Below are positions 22,561 to 35,236 of a stretch of DNA of 64,000 nt, piece by piece. The stretch is from NCBI RefSeq assembly GCF_014356525.2, contig NC_052507.1, forward strand, positions 39,358,368 to 39,422,367. Direction: 5' to 3'. Source of the DNA: Nilaparvata lugens. Taxonomy: Eukaryota; Arthropoda; Insecta; Hemiptera; Delphacidae. The notes beneath the pieces were generated by a model, which saw only the letters and a program-made list of their open reading frames with translations, did no database searches and was not told the origin of the DNA. The stretch's first letter is position 1, and every line of letters begins with the position of its first letter. The position numbers and the translations under genes are program-made.

Positions 22561-23700
22561 AGTGTGCACCAATAGTTGTGGTACCCAGAAAACATGGAGC
22601 AAGGGTGAGAATTTGTGTGGATTATACAGAATTAAATAAATACATTCAGAGAGAAAGGTTTACAACTGCCTTCAGTTGATGAAACATTGTCAAAGGTGGA
22701 AGGGAGCAAGTACATGTCTCTATTGGATGCATCAAATGGTTTCTGGCAGATTCCATTGGATTAAGAGAGCTATAATGTGACTTGTTTTATTACTCCTTTT
22801 GGTCATTATGTTTTCAAACACTTGCCTTTTGGAATCAGTTTGGGACCAGAAGTGTACCAGAGAAGGATTGCTCAGATTTTAGAATGAATATGAATAATGA
22901 ATTTATTGCCAAATAAAAGAAATATTTTTAGAAACAAAATAATCATTAAATTACAATAGTTTTTGGCGTGACTGGAAAAAGAAGCCTTGAGCTCCAGCCA
23001 TGAGTTCTAAAAATAAGAAATACATTTTTCAATCTAATAACAGCAGTACAAATGATACAATTCTGTTGATGGATGATAATCTATGGATGTTGAATTTTAT
23101 CAATAGTCCAGAAGGATTGGAGGGATTGATAAACCAGGTGGATGATATTTTAGTTGAAGGAAAGACAATAGAGGAGCATGACAAGAGATTGAAAGCATTG
23201 TTTGTGAGGTTGAAGGAGCATGGCGTCATTCTGAACAATACGAAATGCAAACTAAGAACTACTAGTGTCAAGTTTCTTGGCCATGAAATAACTAATGGGA
23301 CTATTAGACCAGACAAAGATTAAACAGATGCTGTAAATGAATAACCTGTTCCTTCTACTGTGTCTCAAGTGCGACAAATGCTGGGTATGGTAAATTATTT
23401 GATGACATTTATACTAGGGCTGGTGGACCTTATAGCCTCTCTAAGAGTGCTTTTGAAGAAATATATAGTTTGGACCTGGAGAACAGCACAACAGAGAGTA
23501 TGGGACGAGCTAAAAGAAAAAGAGTTTCAGCTAGAGTTTCAGCAGATGCCTCAATGCAGGGATTGAGAGGATTCGTAGAACAACTTCATGATACTAAATG
23601 GCTACTATTTATGCATGCTTCACAAAGTTTGACTGAGAATGAAACAAGATATGCCCAGATTGAAAAAGAAGCCCATTAACTTGAGCATGTGAGAGATTTT
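22561..23700 (+). pseudogene. gypsy reverse transcriptase and start of RNase H
   Basis: The RT begins with VVVPRKHGARVRICVDYTEL (22,567 on), then SLLDASNGFWQIPLD, CFITPFGHYVFKHLPFG and RRIAQILE. After the nested insertion it continues GLEGLINQVDDILVEG, with the catalytic Asp pair at 23,141-23,146; the residue two before the pair, an aromatic in active enzymes (Y/F-x-DD), is Gln here. VKFLGHEITNG follows. RNase H begins near 23,520 (ADASMQGLRGFVEQ; TENETRYAQIEKEA). Frame changes occur near 22,680, 22,765 and 23,325 and in the 23,500 region. Confidence 0.8.
22883..23110. mobile_element. Short insertion inside the gypsy RT
   Basis: The RT reading stops after ILE at 22,882 and resumes with GLEGLINQ at 23,111, leaving 228 bp of non-pol sequence. 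AGAA occurs at both edges. Near its left side it has TTTATTGCC and A-rich sequence such as ends many insect SINEs in reverse orientation. I cannot assign its family. Confidence 0.55.
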
Positions 23701-23752
23701 AATTCTATGTTTTGGAAAAGTGATTCGAACTTCTAACGGATCATGAACCATT

Positions 23753-23965
23753 ATGATAGAGTTACTTGAAAGAAAAGCAATTTCAGATCTGTCTGCAAGA
23801 CTACAAAGGTTCCGAATAAGACTTCAATGTTTCAACTTCGAAATTAAGAATACTCAAGGAAAACATTTTTATGTTCCAGATGTATTATCAAGAGATCCAG
23901 TTGAAAATACAGATATTTTGGATCAAAAAAATTTTTGTAATAGTTTAATTTCCTTATACACATAA
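23753..23965 (+). pseudogene. gypsy RNase H C-terminal part
   Basis: Continues RNase H after a frame change: ISDLSARLQRFRIRLQCFNF, then EIKNTQGKHFYVPDVLSRDP. The VPDVLSR block is the standard end of gypsy RNase H just before integrase. It ends at a stop at 23,965, short of the integrase. Confidence 0.8.
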
Positions 23966-24124
23966 AGGTTTAGAACGAATTGAGAATGAACAACTACAGG
24001 ATTCTGAGTGTAAGTTAATAAAAGAATGCATTGCCACTGGTATTTGGCACAAACATTCCAATTTTTTTAATATAGATTTGAACTCAATGTTACAAACGAG
24101 TATCTCTTAAAACGGAGTAGACTG

Positions 24125-25036
24125 ATGATTCCCAGATCCCTAAGAGTTGAGTTATTGAACAAACTTCATGGTGGTCACACAGGTGTTACCAAGTGCAGGA
24201 TGCGGGCTCAAGAATCAACATGGTGGCCTGAATTTCCTGATGATATCAACAATTTAGTTGCAAATTGTAGCAAATGTTTAGAGCAAATAACTAACCACAG
24301 CGAGCCGCTTCACTACACACCCCTACCAAAAGAACCATGGCAGGAAATCGGGCCAGACTTAGCTAAATGTTTAGGAATGTGGTACTTGATACTACAGGAC
24401 TACTTTTCAAGGTTCATTGAGATTATTGAAATACAATAACTAGCTTCGGAGAGTGTTGTTCAAGATATGGCAAATGTTTTTGCTTGCCATGGTATACCTT
24501 GTGTGGTTCGCACTGTTGGAGGTATGCAATTTACATCTGATATTTTCAGAAGATTCTCCAAGCAATACAGTTTTGAACACAGAGCATCAAGTCCAAAATT
24601 TGCACAGTCAAATGGGGAAGCTGAAAAAGCAGTTATAGCAAAAAGGATCCTGACCAAATGTGAAGATCCAAACATTGGGCTCCTCTCATACCGAATCACT
24701 CCGTTAGAAAGTGGTCTAACCCTAGCTGAGTTAATGTATGGGAGAAGAATCCATCTTTGTCTACTTTCCAACCTACATCTCAAGAGAAAATTGGTGTTTT
24801 CAGAAGTAAAGACCTTCAGAGGGAAAGTACAATAAAATATACTACAACAATAGAAATGCAGTTGGGACATTGCCTGAATTAGCACAGGGGGAGAAAGTGT
24901 GGACTCCTGATATGAAGAGGTATGGAGTGGTGGAAGAAAAATTACCTGATAAATCTTACAAGATCAGGTCAAACGATGAGAAGGAACTGAGAAGGAACCA
25001 GAGACATTTAGTTCCTGCGGAAAGAAGGATGTAGTG
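24125..25036 (+). pseudogene. gypsy integrase, one catalytic Asp replaced
   Basis: This domain would insert retroviral-like cDNA into the genome. It has an HHCC zinc domain (HGGHTGVTKCRM ... CSKC), the first catalytic region (PDLAKCLGMWYLILQDYFSR), then after a stop at 24,439 and a frame change the second block, RTVGGMQFTSDIF, and the third, SNGEAEKAV. The second Asp of the DDE triad, expected after RT, is Val (codon at 24,515). It then runs to a C-terminal GVVEEKLPDKSYKIRSN and LRRNQRHLVPAE. Catalysis would be lost even if the frame were repaired. Confidence 0.85.
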
Positions 25037-25068
25037 ACAGCTGTCAGCTGGCACTCAATTTAGTTTAG
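25030..25068 (+). repeat. Start of putative 3' LTR
   Basis: TGTAGTGACAGCTGTCAGC follows the purine run at the end of pol. Only about 39 bp are seen before the foldback element begins, so the LTR is either cut short or interrupted. Confidence 0.45.
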
Positions 25069-25523
25069 TAGAGACTCTTGAATAACAGTAAAATCGCAGA
25101 AAAAATGAGAAAATGAAAATAATCATTTTTTCAATTATCTTCAACTTTTAAACGGTATTGAAATCAGAAAAAAGATTAATGGGAGCGAAAAGAGGAGACA
25201 ATTTTCTACAACATTGACTGCCTACTTTTTTGATTTCTTATATGAAATGTTTCACAAGATACGCAACTTTGAATATGCGAAAATTTCTTGATACGTTAAT
25301 CATTTCCACAGTCTTGCATATTCAAAGTAGCATATCTTGTGAAATACTTCATATAAAAAATCAAAATAGTAGTCAATGTTGTAGAAAATGTTCTCCTCTT
25401 TCTGCATCCATCAATCGTTTTTTTCTGATTTCAATACCGTTCAAAAGTTACAGATAATTGGAAAAATGATTATTTTCATTTTCTCATTTTTTCTGCGATT
25501 TTACTGTTATTCAAGAGTCTCTA
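25069..25523. mobile_element. Foldback element with ~227 bp imperfect arms
   Basis: TAGAGACTCTTGAATAACAG at the left matches the reverse complement of the right end, CTGTTATTCAAGAGTCTCTA. Matching continues inward (AATCGCAGAAAAAATGAG; TTTCAATACCGTT/AACGGTATTGAAA; TTTCACAAGATACGC/GCATATCTTGTGAAA) to a centre near 25,296. No coding capacity. It resembles a hairpin-type MITE. Confidence 0.75.
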
Positions 25524-27000
25524 GAACGAGTAAGAAACATGATAGAAACTTACGATTGGTCTCAAAAGAAAGAAAATTACATGCTTTATAAGCTACGTTG
25601 CCTTGAACCCATCTTGCATGACTGTTTATCATCAACAGTTTAAAACTGTTGAGACTGTGGAATATCGCAAATTTCTTGATTTTTTTAATCAAACGTATCT
25701 TACCTCACGATAATATTCTTACAAAATTCATTCACCTCACATGAAAGAGGATTCTGTTCTTCAAATCAAGACCAAATATCATATTTTATCATTTCGGGTT
25801 ACCGAGATACACAGCTTTGAATATAGAAATCGGCCATTTTTCTGTGTATTTAAATAGGGGCTGAAATACACTAAAAGGGGAATTTTTTTCCATCAAATCT
25901 CGGTTATGAAACATGGATTTGAACCGCCTTGACGAGCTGAGAAGAATGAGCTAAAGTTATAAGTGTCATAAGTCAAAAGTTATAAGTGTTTAAAAATTTG
26001 ATCCTTGACGTATCCTTATGACATAGCCCCCCCCCCCCACTAGAAAATACTGAAATTGAATGTTTATAACGGGTGATTCTCATAGAAAATAACCCTCGTG
26101 AGATGATTTCAGCCGAAATATGTATTTTTTTGTAAGGAAGGCCTTGAAAAGGTATTATAATGAAAATTTTGTATTTTGGCTGTAGGACATGATTTTCTAT
26201 TTGTGGGTGTATTCCCCCTCCCCCACTACTAAATTCGAAAATTCCTAGGGAAACCTGTTCATAATGAATAATTGTTCTTTCACGTGATGTGTAATTTTTT
26301 ACCTATAATAGAAAAATATCCATGCTAAAAATATCCAAGTTGTATAGGGTAGAAGTGGTAGGTATGCATAATTTTGAAAACCCCTAAAAAATACCCCTTT
26401 TTTGAAAATTCGTAGCTCCGGAACCAAAAATGGTAGAATCCTGAGCGACCACTTAATTTATTGGAAACTTTATTTTCTTTAATTTTGTCAAGAATGATTT
26501 TTCTTGAAAAACTCAAGGTTTACGAGATAGAATGGAAAAATTGAAAAAGTCCGAAATTTTGGGGATTTTTGGGGGTTTTGGGAGTGAAGCCGCCCTCTGG
26601 CGTGTCAGCAAATTTCAGACTTGAATTCAGCGCCCCAAAATACATATAGAACCGTCGAGAAAAATTCTTTCGGGGCTGTTTCCTGAAAAACGACCATTTG
26701 ACTGGTCTAACTTGTTAAATACGTTTATGTATCCAAGATAAATAAAGTTCAGTTTTGTGTTTATGACTCTCAAGTATTGAAGCATTTCTTCAGAATCTAC
26801 CATCAATGGGATTATTCCTGAACGCCTTCAAGGCCGAATTCTCTCTAGGCAAGGTGGCGCCGATATCACCAGGAGTCCCAAGAGTCGAAAGGCTCGATCA
26901 AATGTGACTTTATTAGGCATTGCATCATATGGAGTGGCATTGCACCATCTTGTATGGAGTGCGTCATACAAGCCCAATGACTAGCCAGGGATAGGCTAGA
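25524..27000. other. No gene recognised
   Basis: Unassigned repeat-like DNA. There is a C11 run near 26,030 and short complementary segments near 25,630-25,660. An AATAAAGTTCAGTTTTGTG block near 26,740 and TGGCGCC at about 26,855 are reminiscent of LTR ends and primer sites, but I could not pair them with another copy. Confidence 0.45.
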
Positions 27001-28080
27001 ATTCACATTGTCTGCTCTCATAGTGCTACAGTCTGGTGCAAACAATGGTTGTCCTACGGGGAGTTTGATGTTGGTACTCAGAATCGTCTGTAGACGACTC
27101 AGGTACCGAGCGGGGTGTTGTATACAGTAGAGCAGCTGCCACACTGCGATCTGTTGAGACTCAGTGCTTAGCTTGGGGGATTCGTCTTGTCAGCTAGAAG
27201 AGACCCCTTGGCAGCTGCTGCTGTCACGGCTACTGCTGCTGTTCCTGATCAGTGCTGATCAGTACTGATCAGTAACAGTGGTTATAGTGGTTATTATAGT
27301 TTCGTTACTCCATGGTGACATCCTTCTCTCGCCTGGAATTCGTGTAGGCGCTGAGAAAAAATCAGCTGAATCAGAGCGGATGGAGTGTGCTGGTGGAATG
27401 TAAGGAGTTGAAAGAGGTAAAGTAAGGAGGAAGGAGGTGAGTGTAAAGTAGAGTGTGCACTAGGTCGGTGGAGCGGCGCGGTGCGGAGAATTTTCGACCT
27501 GGAATTAATACAAGTGATCCATGCACAGGAGCGCGACATGGCGCGGATCTCGTGAAGCCTCTGGACCTTTTGGGGTCAGAACCGCTCCCAGTGCCCGGAG
27601 GGTAGGTCGGAATTTTTCTACACTCGGGTAACTTCGTGAGGGCTCGGCTGTTTCCGACCTCTGCTTTAGTAAAAAGCCTGCTGTTGTGACGTCTTCCAGT
27701 TCACATTCTAATTAATTTCCTACAATTACGGTAAGTTAGTGGGATGTACCAATATTTTCTCTTTTTTCCTTGATAGTTCCTCTTTCTCTGCTTTATTCAA
27801 ATTGCCAAAAATAGCATTTCTTCATCTGAGCCATCCATCACTCACGTCTTGCCACTTTATCACAACCTCAAATTAGAACTGACTTCAATTTATTAGAGCT
27901 CTAACTTTAAACAACTATGTCTTGATTAAAATCGCAATTGACAAGTCTACGTAATGACTAACTAGTCCAAAACGGCGCCGCGCTCGCAGTGCACGGACCT
28001 TCCATTTCCCGCTCTCCTAAGCGCCGCGCCGCTCCACCGACCTAGTGCACGCTCACCTTAGAGTCGAGTGGTGAAGGTCA
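27001..28080. other. GC-richer island with donor-like site
   Basis: Distinctly higher in GC than its surroundings. It includes a donor-like ACG|GTAAGTTAG (GT at 27,731) after roughly 250 bp of moderately GC-rich sequence, and short TGATCAGTAC repeats at 27,246-27,276. It could be a promoter and first non-coding exon or a GC-rich transposon. No protein is recognised. Confidence 0.35.
27451..28054. repeat. 34 bp inverted repeats, 604 bp apart end to end
   Basis: 27,451-27,484 (starting GAGTGTGCACTAGGTCGG) and the reverse complement of 28,021-28,054 agree at 32 of 34 bases. This may be a non-autonomous DNA transposon with GC-rich TIRs. I could not define a target-site duplication. Confidence 0.7.
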
Positions 28081-31000
28081 AAGTTGCATATTCAAACGCG
28101 TAGTTAGGAAGCATGAAGGGGAGGATCCTTCACCTTGCCTATGTAATTTTCAAGAAATGGACAATATTGAAATTGCAATGATAATGCTTTTCTATGTAGA
28201 TTACAGTTATACAAATAAAAGTTTTGTAGACAACTTTATCGATTTTGAACAGTTAGGCTTTTTTTGAAAATCACCTGATTCACTGCTGGACTCTGTATAA
28301 TTTTATTCAAAATGGGGATCTGATTCAAGCTTTAAGGGCCAATCAAGGTACCTAGAATACATGACTGTATTTTAGGTACATTGGGGCCAACTATCCTACT
28401 GATTGGTTGCTAGGCAACGAAATTAAACTTGACTAGTTTCATCCATCTTGATCAAGTTTTTGCCCATTTGGTACAAAACTGATGATGAACAACGGGCTTA
28501 GGGCTTACTGAACAACAGCGATACCTTAGGCCTATAATGAAAAAAGAAAAATGAAAATGAATAATGGATTTCATTTCCACCGTAACAAACAAAAAACATT
28601 TTTTTCATATATAAGTACTATACAGTACACATACACATAATTTAAATTAGGCTGTTACAATGCTCATTCTTCTAACAATATATGTAGTTTTCAAAGTCCC
28701 TTATTTTGCTTCCTATTAAAATAGAATGGGCTTATTCCTTATTAGCACCTCCATACATATCGTAATAATTATAGTCAATTCATACAGTACCTATAGACTA
28801 CGGTAGTGATGAACTCACTGAAATCGGTTTTGATGACAAGAAACTGACTTGTTATCTACTTTTTCAATCAATGTGAAAATTTGTAATGAGTAAACATAAT
28901 TCTCGTTGATCAAAAACTGAATAGACCTACCCAACTTTCCACTATATAAGTTACTACCTAACTATAATTACAATACTCATTTATTCTCATGATAGATTCT
29001 CAATGTATCCAGTTGAATAAGTATTGAAAGAATAATCTGATTAACATTATGAAATGTCAAAGCTGTAAACACAGATGGAATAAATTACTCATTGTTCACC
29101 TCAGCTATGACAGTGCAAAGGACATTCAGCTTTGATTGCTGGAGGGTCGCGATGAAAGTAAATTGGAAGACTATCGACACATTATGTCGAAACTTGCTTT
29201 TTTATTGTGGACGTTCAGATGTCAAAAAAGATTGAGTCATGCAGCCACCCTTGAAGCCCCCCCCCCTTCACAACATCTCTGTTGCCGCATCTCTATTTCC
29301 GATAGCATCTCAGATGAGAGCCACGGCGAACAAAAGAAACGATTATATTTATATCCCATTCTATCGCAGCACGATAAAAATTGATTTTGTGTCTTCCGAC
29401 AATGACATAAGAGGGATGTGGGTAAGGGGGGGGGTTTACAAGATGATTATCGCTGCAAAATGACATTGCAGAATGAAGCGTGAAATAAGGGAGGCGAAGT
29501 AGAAGAAAAAGAATCACCCCATTGGGGTTTATCGGTCGACCACAAAGATACAATATTGTTGGTGTGTGAAAGGTACGGGCCAAAAGTGCTTGAAAATTTT
29601 GCTTGAACTCTGGGAGGCTTATTAGGGATGAAATGCCCTTAGGCAGCCAACGTGATATTTCCTCTTCAGAATATTGATGCTACCCAAAAAAGTGTTGAGT
29701 AATTCACTTTCCAACAAATCCAGTGATGTCATGATTGATGATATCAGATAAATATTTTCGTTACATACAAACAAGCTCTTTTCCATCTCAAATTTGATGT
29801 TGGTGACGTTATTTCATCATTTCTCGTGTGGTAGTATTTAATAGTTCAAGCATGCATCACAATAAATTATTATTGAGAGACAAACAACAAACGGCTTTGC
29901 CCAAATTTTTATCGCTCCTGAATTTTTTATTTAACGTTGTACAAGAATAGGATGTTTCTAGTAGGGCTTAATTCAATTCAGTATAACTTACTATTCCAAT
30001 TTCAAATTCGAAATCATATAAACCAGTAATATTCATTTATATAATTAGGTAGGCAATTGGAATAGGTTCTCGCTATTAATTTTATTATTTCCATTGAAAA
30101 TTTGAAAGTTTTCTTCTAAAAAATTGAAACAGAAAATTACAATCTCACTACATAATCCAAACAATCAGCGGATAATCCATAGACTAGATAATCCATATTT
30201 ACGTTTTTAAATTGTTCTATATGGAACAAAATGATGTTGAAATATTTATGCTAGTTTAGGCTACATACTTCATCAATTATTCTTTTTCATTTATTTATTC
30301 ATTGAGTTATTATTTTGGGGTGAGAAACCTACACGAGTATTATCAATTATCATGTCGAATGTTCATATAATTAATATATTACGTATTCCAATGATACTGT
30401 AATATTTCAATCAATCTATTATCGGTTACTCATGAAGTGCATTGATTATTGGATTAAAGTCTACATTCGATACTATAATACTACGCAATACGCATATCTT
30501 GCTCTCTTGCTCCTGACATTCTGACTATCCCTGAAAGAGAGAATAAAAGTGTAAGGTTGGAGAATGTCGAAAGTTGAAAAGTTTAATTGATTTTCCGCCA
30601 TCAAAGGTGTTGATGAAACCGCCCTTAATTATTAATCGGTCCTTTCATCTCATGCTCATGAATTTTGACTCTTAATCAAACTTTTTTTTGGTTGAACTAA
30701 TTAAATGGTGATTGCTCAGCTTGTTGCTCTTTCTTTAACTAATAGTGTTATAGATATTTTGATGGAAATCACAGCAGGGTTCTAGGCTCTTTACTGAGAA
30801 GATTCCACTGGGTTTAGGCCTATCACCCATGAACAAAAAAGATAAACTTTAGAAAAAATAAATATTATGTTGAAAGGACTTCAATATTTCGCTGAAGATA
30901 CGCTCAAAGTTGACGATTCATAATATAATTTCTATTTTTTGCAGCTCTTTCATCATTCTTTAGACAGAGATTGTTACACAGTTTCATCTGATATTTTTTG

Positions 31001-31510
31001 GGTTTGAAGTAAGTTTTTCCATGGTTTTCAAGTTCGTCTGAATTTGAAAGTGTCAACTCTATACACAGGCTCTGCTCAAGTAATGGCGGAGTCAATTTAG
31101 ATGGTTTCTTTTCACCAGTTTTAAATTGAGTTTTCAAGGTGTTTCAATCAGATTTCCCAAGTAAATCAAAAGGGTTTGATATGAATTGCTTGATTTTGAG
31201 GGGACGGAGGACCGCGATTTTACATGTGAGGTCTAGACAAATACAAATAATTAACACTGGCATGCGGCCAATAATTACCTTCCGTCTTAGACGGCGTTTT
31301 ACGATATGGTTCCCACGGAAGTAGTAGTTGTAGGCAGACTGGTTGTGGTGATGACTGCTGGTTGGTGAGGGGAAGGGTGAGGGAATGCATAGAAATAATT
31401 ATCTCTATTGGAACCTTCATCACAGGGTCAGTTCGATTCTCAACATACCACCCACCAAATACGACAGTCTTTAAACACATATCAAGATGCATAATTTACA
31501 TGAAAAATTA
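28081..31510. other. No gene recognised
   Basis: AT-rich DNA with scattered short open frames and no recognisable domain on either strand. Homopolymer C and G runs occur near 29,260 and 29,427. Confidence 0.5.
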
Positions 31511-31605
31511 AATACAGAGTGGGTGAAAAGTCCGAAAACAGCTCAATATCTCATACACAAAGGTAATTCAAATTCAAATTCAAATTCAGATTCAAATTTC
31601 TTTAT
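31511..31605. repeat. Dispersed repeat end plus (ATTCAA)n tract
   Basis: TACAGAGTGGGTGAAAAGTCC at about 31,515 matches, in inverted orientation, GGACTTTTCACCCATTCTGTA near 39,103-39,123. It continues into the family seen at 36.4-37.2 kb (…ATATCTCATA…). It is followed by an ATTCAA hexamer run at 31,566-31,600 and an A run. Confidence 0.6.
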
Positions 31606-31831
31606 TAAAAAAAAAAAATTAAACAATCACATGCATTTCAAAAATCAAATACAATATTGTTTCCTAATTTCTAATATGTGTTCCCTATAGGCTACCCTGT
31701 GTGGGGACACTTGAATATATATAATAAAATATTTATGTACAAATTTAAATATTATATCATGAAGAACATAATAATTGAATATGGTATTACTGTATATTGA
31801 AATAAATCAATATGTCAATATTTATAATCAT

Positions 31832-32030
31832 TCATACGCATACACATTCACATATGCGCACACATTCATACGCACACACATTCACATATGCGCACACATT
31901 CATACGCACACACATTCACATATGCGCACACATTCATACGCACACACATTCACATATGCGCACACATTCATACGCACACCCACACACACACACACACATA
32001 CACATATATATATATATACACACACACAAA
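31832..32030. repeat. 34 bp minisatellite with (CA)n and (TA)n
   Basis: About 4.4 copies of a unit joining CACATTCATACGCACA and CACATTCACATATGCGCA run to about 31,980, then pure CA and TA repeats. Reading frames through it consist only of His/Thr/Arg-type repeats and are not genes. Confidence 0.9.
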
Positions 32031-32294
32031 ACTTAAAACTATGTACGGTGTGGTTGCTGTTTTTTTCATATTTAGTTCAATTTTATTCATAGTTAACGTT
32101 TCGTTTTTTTTCAAAGTGCTGATGTAATTAGACCATAAATGAATGCGTTTTGAAGAAAGAGACAGTGATTGAAATTTGATACTGTCTTACTGTTTACGCA
32201 TACCGGACGGGATTTGTGAGTTCAATGATCTTTGATTGTTGCAGTGTTCATGTCGTGTAATGTGTAAATTATACTAAATTTAGACCTATATTAA

Positions 32295-35236
32295 TTAAAT
32301 AAAAAAATCATTCGGGTTGTCTAGTTGTAAAATGAATTTCTCGATTTCTTCTCTAAATAACTGTCGTGACGTTATTTTCCTTGTTGTTACTGGAAGTGAA
32401 TTGACTATTTTTATAGCTATGTATTTGAAGTGTCGTCTGGAATGTTCTAATCTTGGTTTTGGGAGGTTAATGTCCTGTGAATTCCTGAGGTTTATTCTTT
32501 CTCTCATCTGTTGAATATCGAAATTATTTTCAGCTAAATACAGCAATGCTTTGAATAGAAAAGAATGTCTCACTGATAATATTGATAGTTCTCTGAAGAG
32601 CATCATTGAACTATATTGTTTAGGTTTATTACAAATTATTTTTAATATATGTTTCTGACCAGTAATCACAGGTTTAATATGAACATTGTATGCACTCCCA
32701 TAGCATATTATTCCATAATTTATTCTAGAACCAATAATTGCATGGTATAATTGTAACAATACTTCTTTTGGACATAACTGTCTGAGGTAATAGAACTTCC
32801 TTATGTATACAAATAACTCATTTTTTATCTTCTGTACATGATCTGACCAAGTGAGCCTACTATCCAATATGAGGCCCAGATACTTAACTGTACGTGCTTG
32901 TTTTATTGTTTCACAGTTACACAATATATTATTCACCTGTTGCGCACAATCTAATTCATGGAAGTAAATACTAGTTAACTCCTGATCCGTGTTTTGAAGA
33001 TTAAATTGTATTATATTAGATTTGTCTGTGTTGATAGTTAATTTATTTTCGCAAAACCACCACCTAAGGTGCTTAAGATCCATTTCTAATTTATTTTTAA
33101 GTTCTTGATTTGTTTTGGCCGAATAAAATATAACTGTATCGTCTGCAAAAGATGTAATCTTTCCCTGTAAGTCACCATCCGTCAAATCGTTAATAAAGAC
33201 CAGGAATAAAGTACTTGATAACACTGATCCTTGAGGAATACCTATGGTAATGTCCCCGGGTTCACTCAACGCATCGTTAATTCTGACCCTTTGACTCCTA
33301 TTAGATAGGTAGCATCTTAACCAATCATTGGCAATTCCTCTTACTCCTGATAAATCAAGTTTTTTTAGAAGCATGCTTTTATCAATAGCATCATATGCTT
33401 TAGATATATCAAGAAACAGAGCTGCACACCTATTATTAACACTAAAACTGTCATTTATTTTTGAAATGAGATTTTTAATTGCCGCTTCTGTACTTCTTCC
33501 TTCACGGAAACCATATTGGTTATCACTAAAAAAGTTATTATTTTTATAAAAGTTTTCAAGTCTAGTCTTGAATATTTTTTCTAAAATCTTGGAAAAAACC
33601 GGTAATGTGAAATTGGGCGGAACTGATCTATGTTTTTACAATTTGGCTTTTTAGGAATAGGTATAACTACGCTGTGTTTGAACATGCTTGGGAATTTTCC
33701 TTTGGCAATACTTAGGTTAATTAGATCGGTTAATTTGTTCAAATAATTCATGTAAGTTTTTTTAATCATGCTTGTGCTTATTCCATCTACACCTGGCGAA
33801 GATTTATTTCTCAATTTTCTTATTATACTTGCTACTTCCTCCGGATTTGTAGGGTGGAGAAAAATTGAATTTGTTGGAGATTTGAATGGAAACCTTATTT
33901 TTGATATTCTAGCAGACTCTTCCCTGGTTTGCAATGTGGTTTGTTCTAATTCATCATTCATTTTATTCACAACATTTAGAAAATAAGAATTAAACGAATT
34001 AGAAATTTTATTACTATCATGTATGCTATTTCCCTGCTCAACAACAATCAGTTTTAGTGGTTCTTTATTTTTTTTTCAATCCTATTAACGCATCAATTGT
34101 TTTCCACGTCTTTCTAATATTTCCCTGGCTTTCTCTGAACAGTTTTGAATAATAATATTGTTTTCTTTCTCTCAGTTCATTACGTAAGTTATTTTTGAAT
34201 GTATTGTATATTTGTTTTAAGTCGTCATTATTAGGTTGTTTGATTACATTCTTGTATAACTCATTTCTTAAGTTTATTTGCTTGATCAGATAACTATTTA
34301 TCCATGGCGACCTATATTTCTGTGTCGAGTTATTTTTTAAAAGAAGATTTTCTTGTGAATCTTTGATAGCGCTTTTTAAAATGTCAATGAAATTTTCCCA
34401 TCCCTCATCAACTGATACTGCTGGTATTTCTCTATCCCAATCAATCGATGATAAAATATTATTCAACTTCCGGTAATTGATTAGGCATATTTTTTATAAT
34501 TTGTATCTGCTTCTTCGTTGGATCTCTTCAATCCTTCAACTTTAAGTATGATTGTACTGTGATCAGTTATATCTAAATGTAGTATTTCTGGAATTAGATT
34601 AATTTTATTCAGTTTTGTTCTATTTTTGTCGGATTTTAAGTAAAGATGATCTATTAAAGAGTTGGAAAATCGGGACCTATGAGTGTAATCAGTATTGAGT
34701 GATTCAAATCCAAAACTATTCATTAGATATTTGTAATCGTCAATAATTCTGGTGTTCTGAAAAAGATCTATATTTATATCTCCCGTGAAAAAGAAAGGGA
34801 CCTCATTGTTTTCGTTAATATTAAATATTTCTTTTAAGTACAAGGTTAATTCGTTAAGAAATATTTTGGGTGAGTTTGATTGCAACCTGTAAGCAGCCAA
34901 CAACTGAAATTCAAAATTATTATATGAACAAGATATATGTACACAATCCACTGAAATAAAAACTATTGTCTTTGTTTTGAACGTTATCTCACTGCTTATA
35001 TAAACCAAAGTTCCTCCTGCTCTGTAGTTATGATTAAAATTACCATGTACGGAATAGCCCTCTATATGATATAAGTCTATTTCATTCTCCAGTATCCATA
35101 TTTCTGTCAAGACTATTATTAGCGGGTTGTTTTCTAATTTCCTCATTTGCACTAAGAATAAATCGAAATTACTTCGCAGACTGCGTATATTTTGATGAAT
35201 AATTAGTGTTTCTCTGTTACTTATCTCTGATGACAT
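32295..35236 (-). pseudogene. LINE ORF2: endonuclease and reverse transcriptase
   Basis: Read from 35,236. The endonuclease has IIHQNIRSLRSNF (Asn block), VLTEIWILENE (Glu), GDINIDL, SLIDHLYLK and LDITDHSTI (catalytic His). A linker at 34,466-34,065 follows. RT then begins with SSPGVDGISTSMIKK and DQFRPIS (to 33,581) and continues in 33,374-32,295 with IGIPQGSVLSSTLF and SFADDTVIFY (FADD at residues 76-79 of that piece), ending NPNDFFI-stop. Frame changes lie near 34,475, 34,070 (a T8 run) and 33,590-33,380. All catalytic residues seen are conserved, so this is a young or nearly intact copy. Confidence 0.85.

Larger units (their letters stand above)
22561..25029 (+). mobile_element. Ty3/gypsy retrotransposon pol remnant
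   Basis: RT, RNase H and integrase are found in the gypsy order on the plus strand. Gag and protease are absent, so the left side is truncated or unrecognised. The C-terminal basic end (LRRNQRHLVPAERRM) runs into a purine run, GGAAAGAAGGA, and TGTAGTGACAGC at 25,030, which looks like the polypurine tract and start of the 3' LTR. The reading is broken by at least six frame changes or stops and one nested insertion. Confidence 0.85.

Noticed and set aside
22372..22602. Minus-strand ORF overlapping the gypsy RT start
   Set aside because: Part of it is antisense to the recognisable RT block VVVPRKHGARV; no independent support.
26850..26870. TGGCGCC as an LTR primer binding site
   Set aside because: No paired LTR or polypurine tract could be found around it.
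26866..27539. Minus-strand ORFs in the GC-richer island
   Set aside because: No recognisable domain, low-complexity Ser/His/Leu stretches, no start or splice context.
31775..32127. His-Thr-rich reading frames
   Set aside because: They translate the 34 bp minisatellite and CA repeats.
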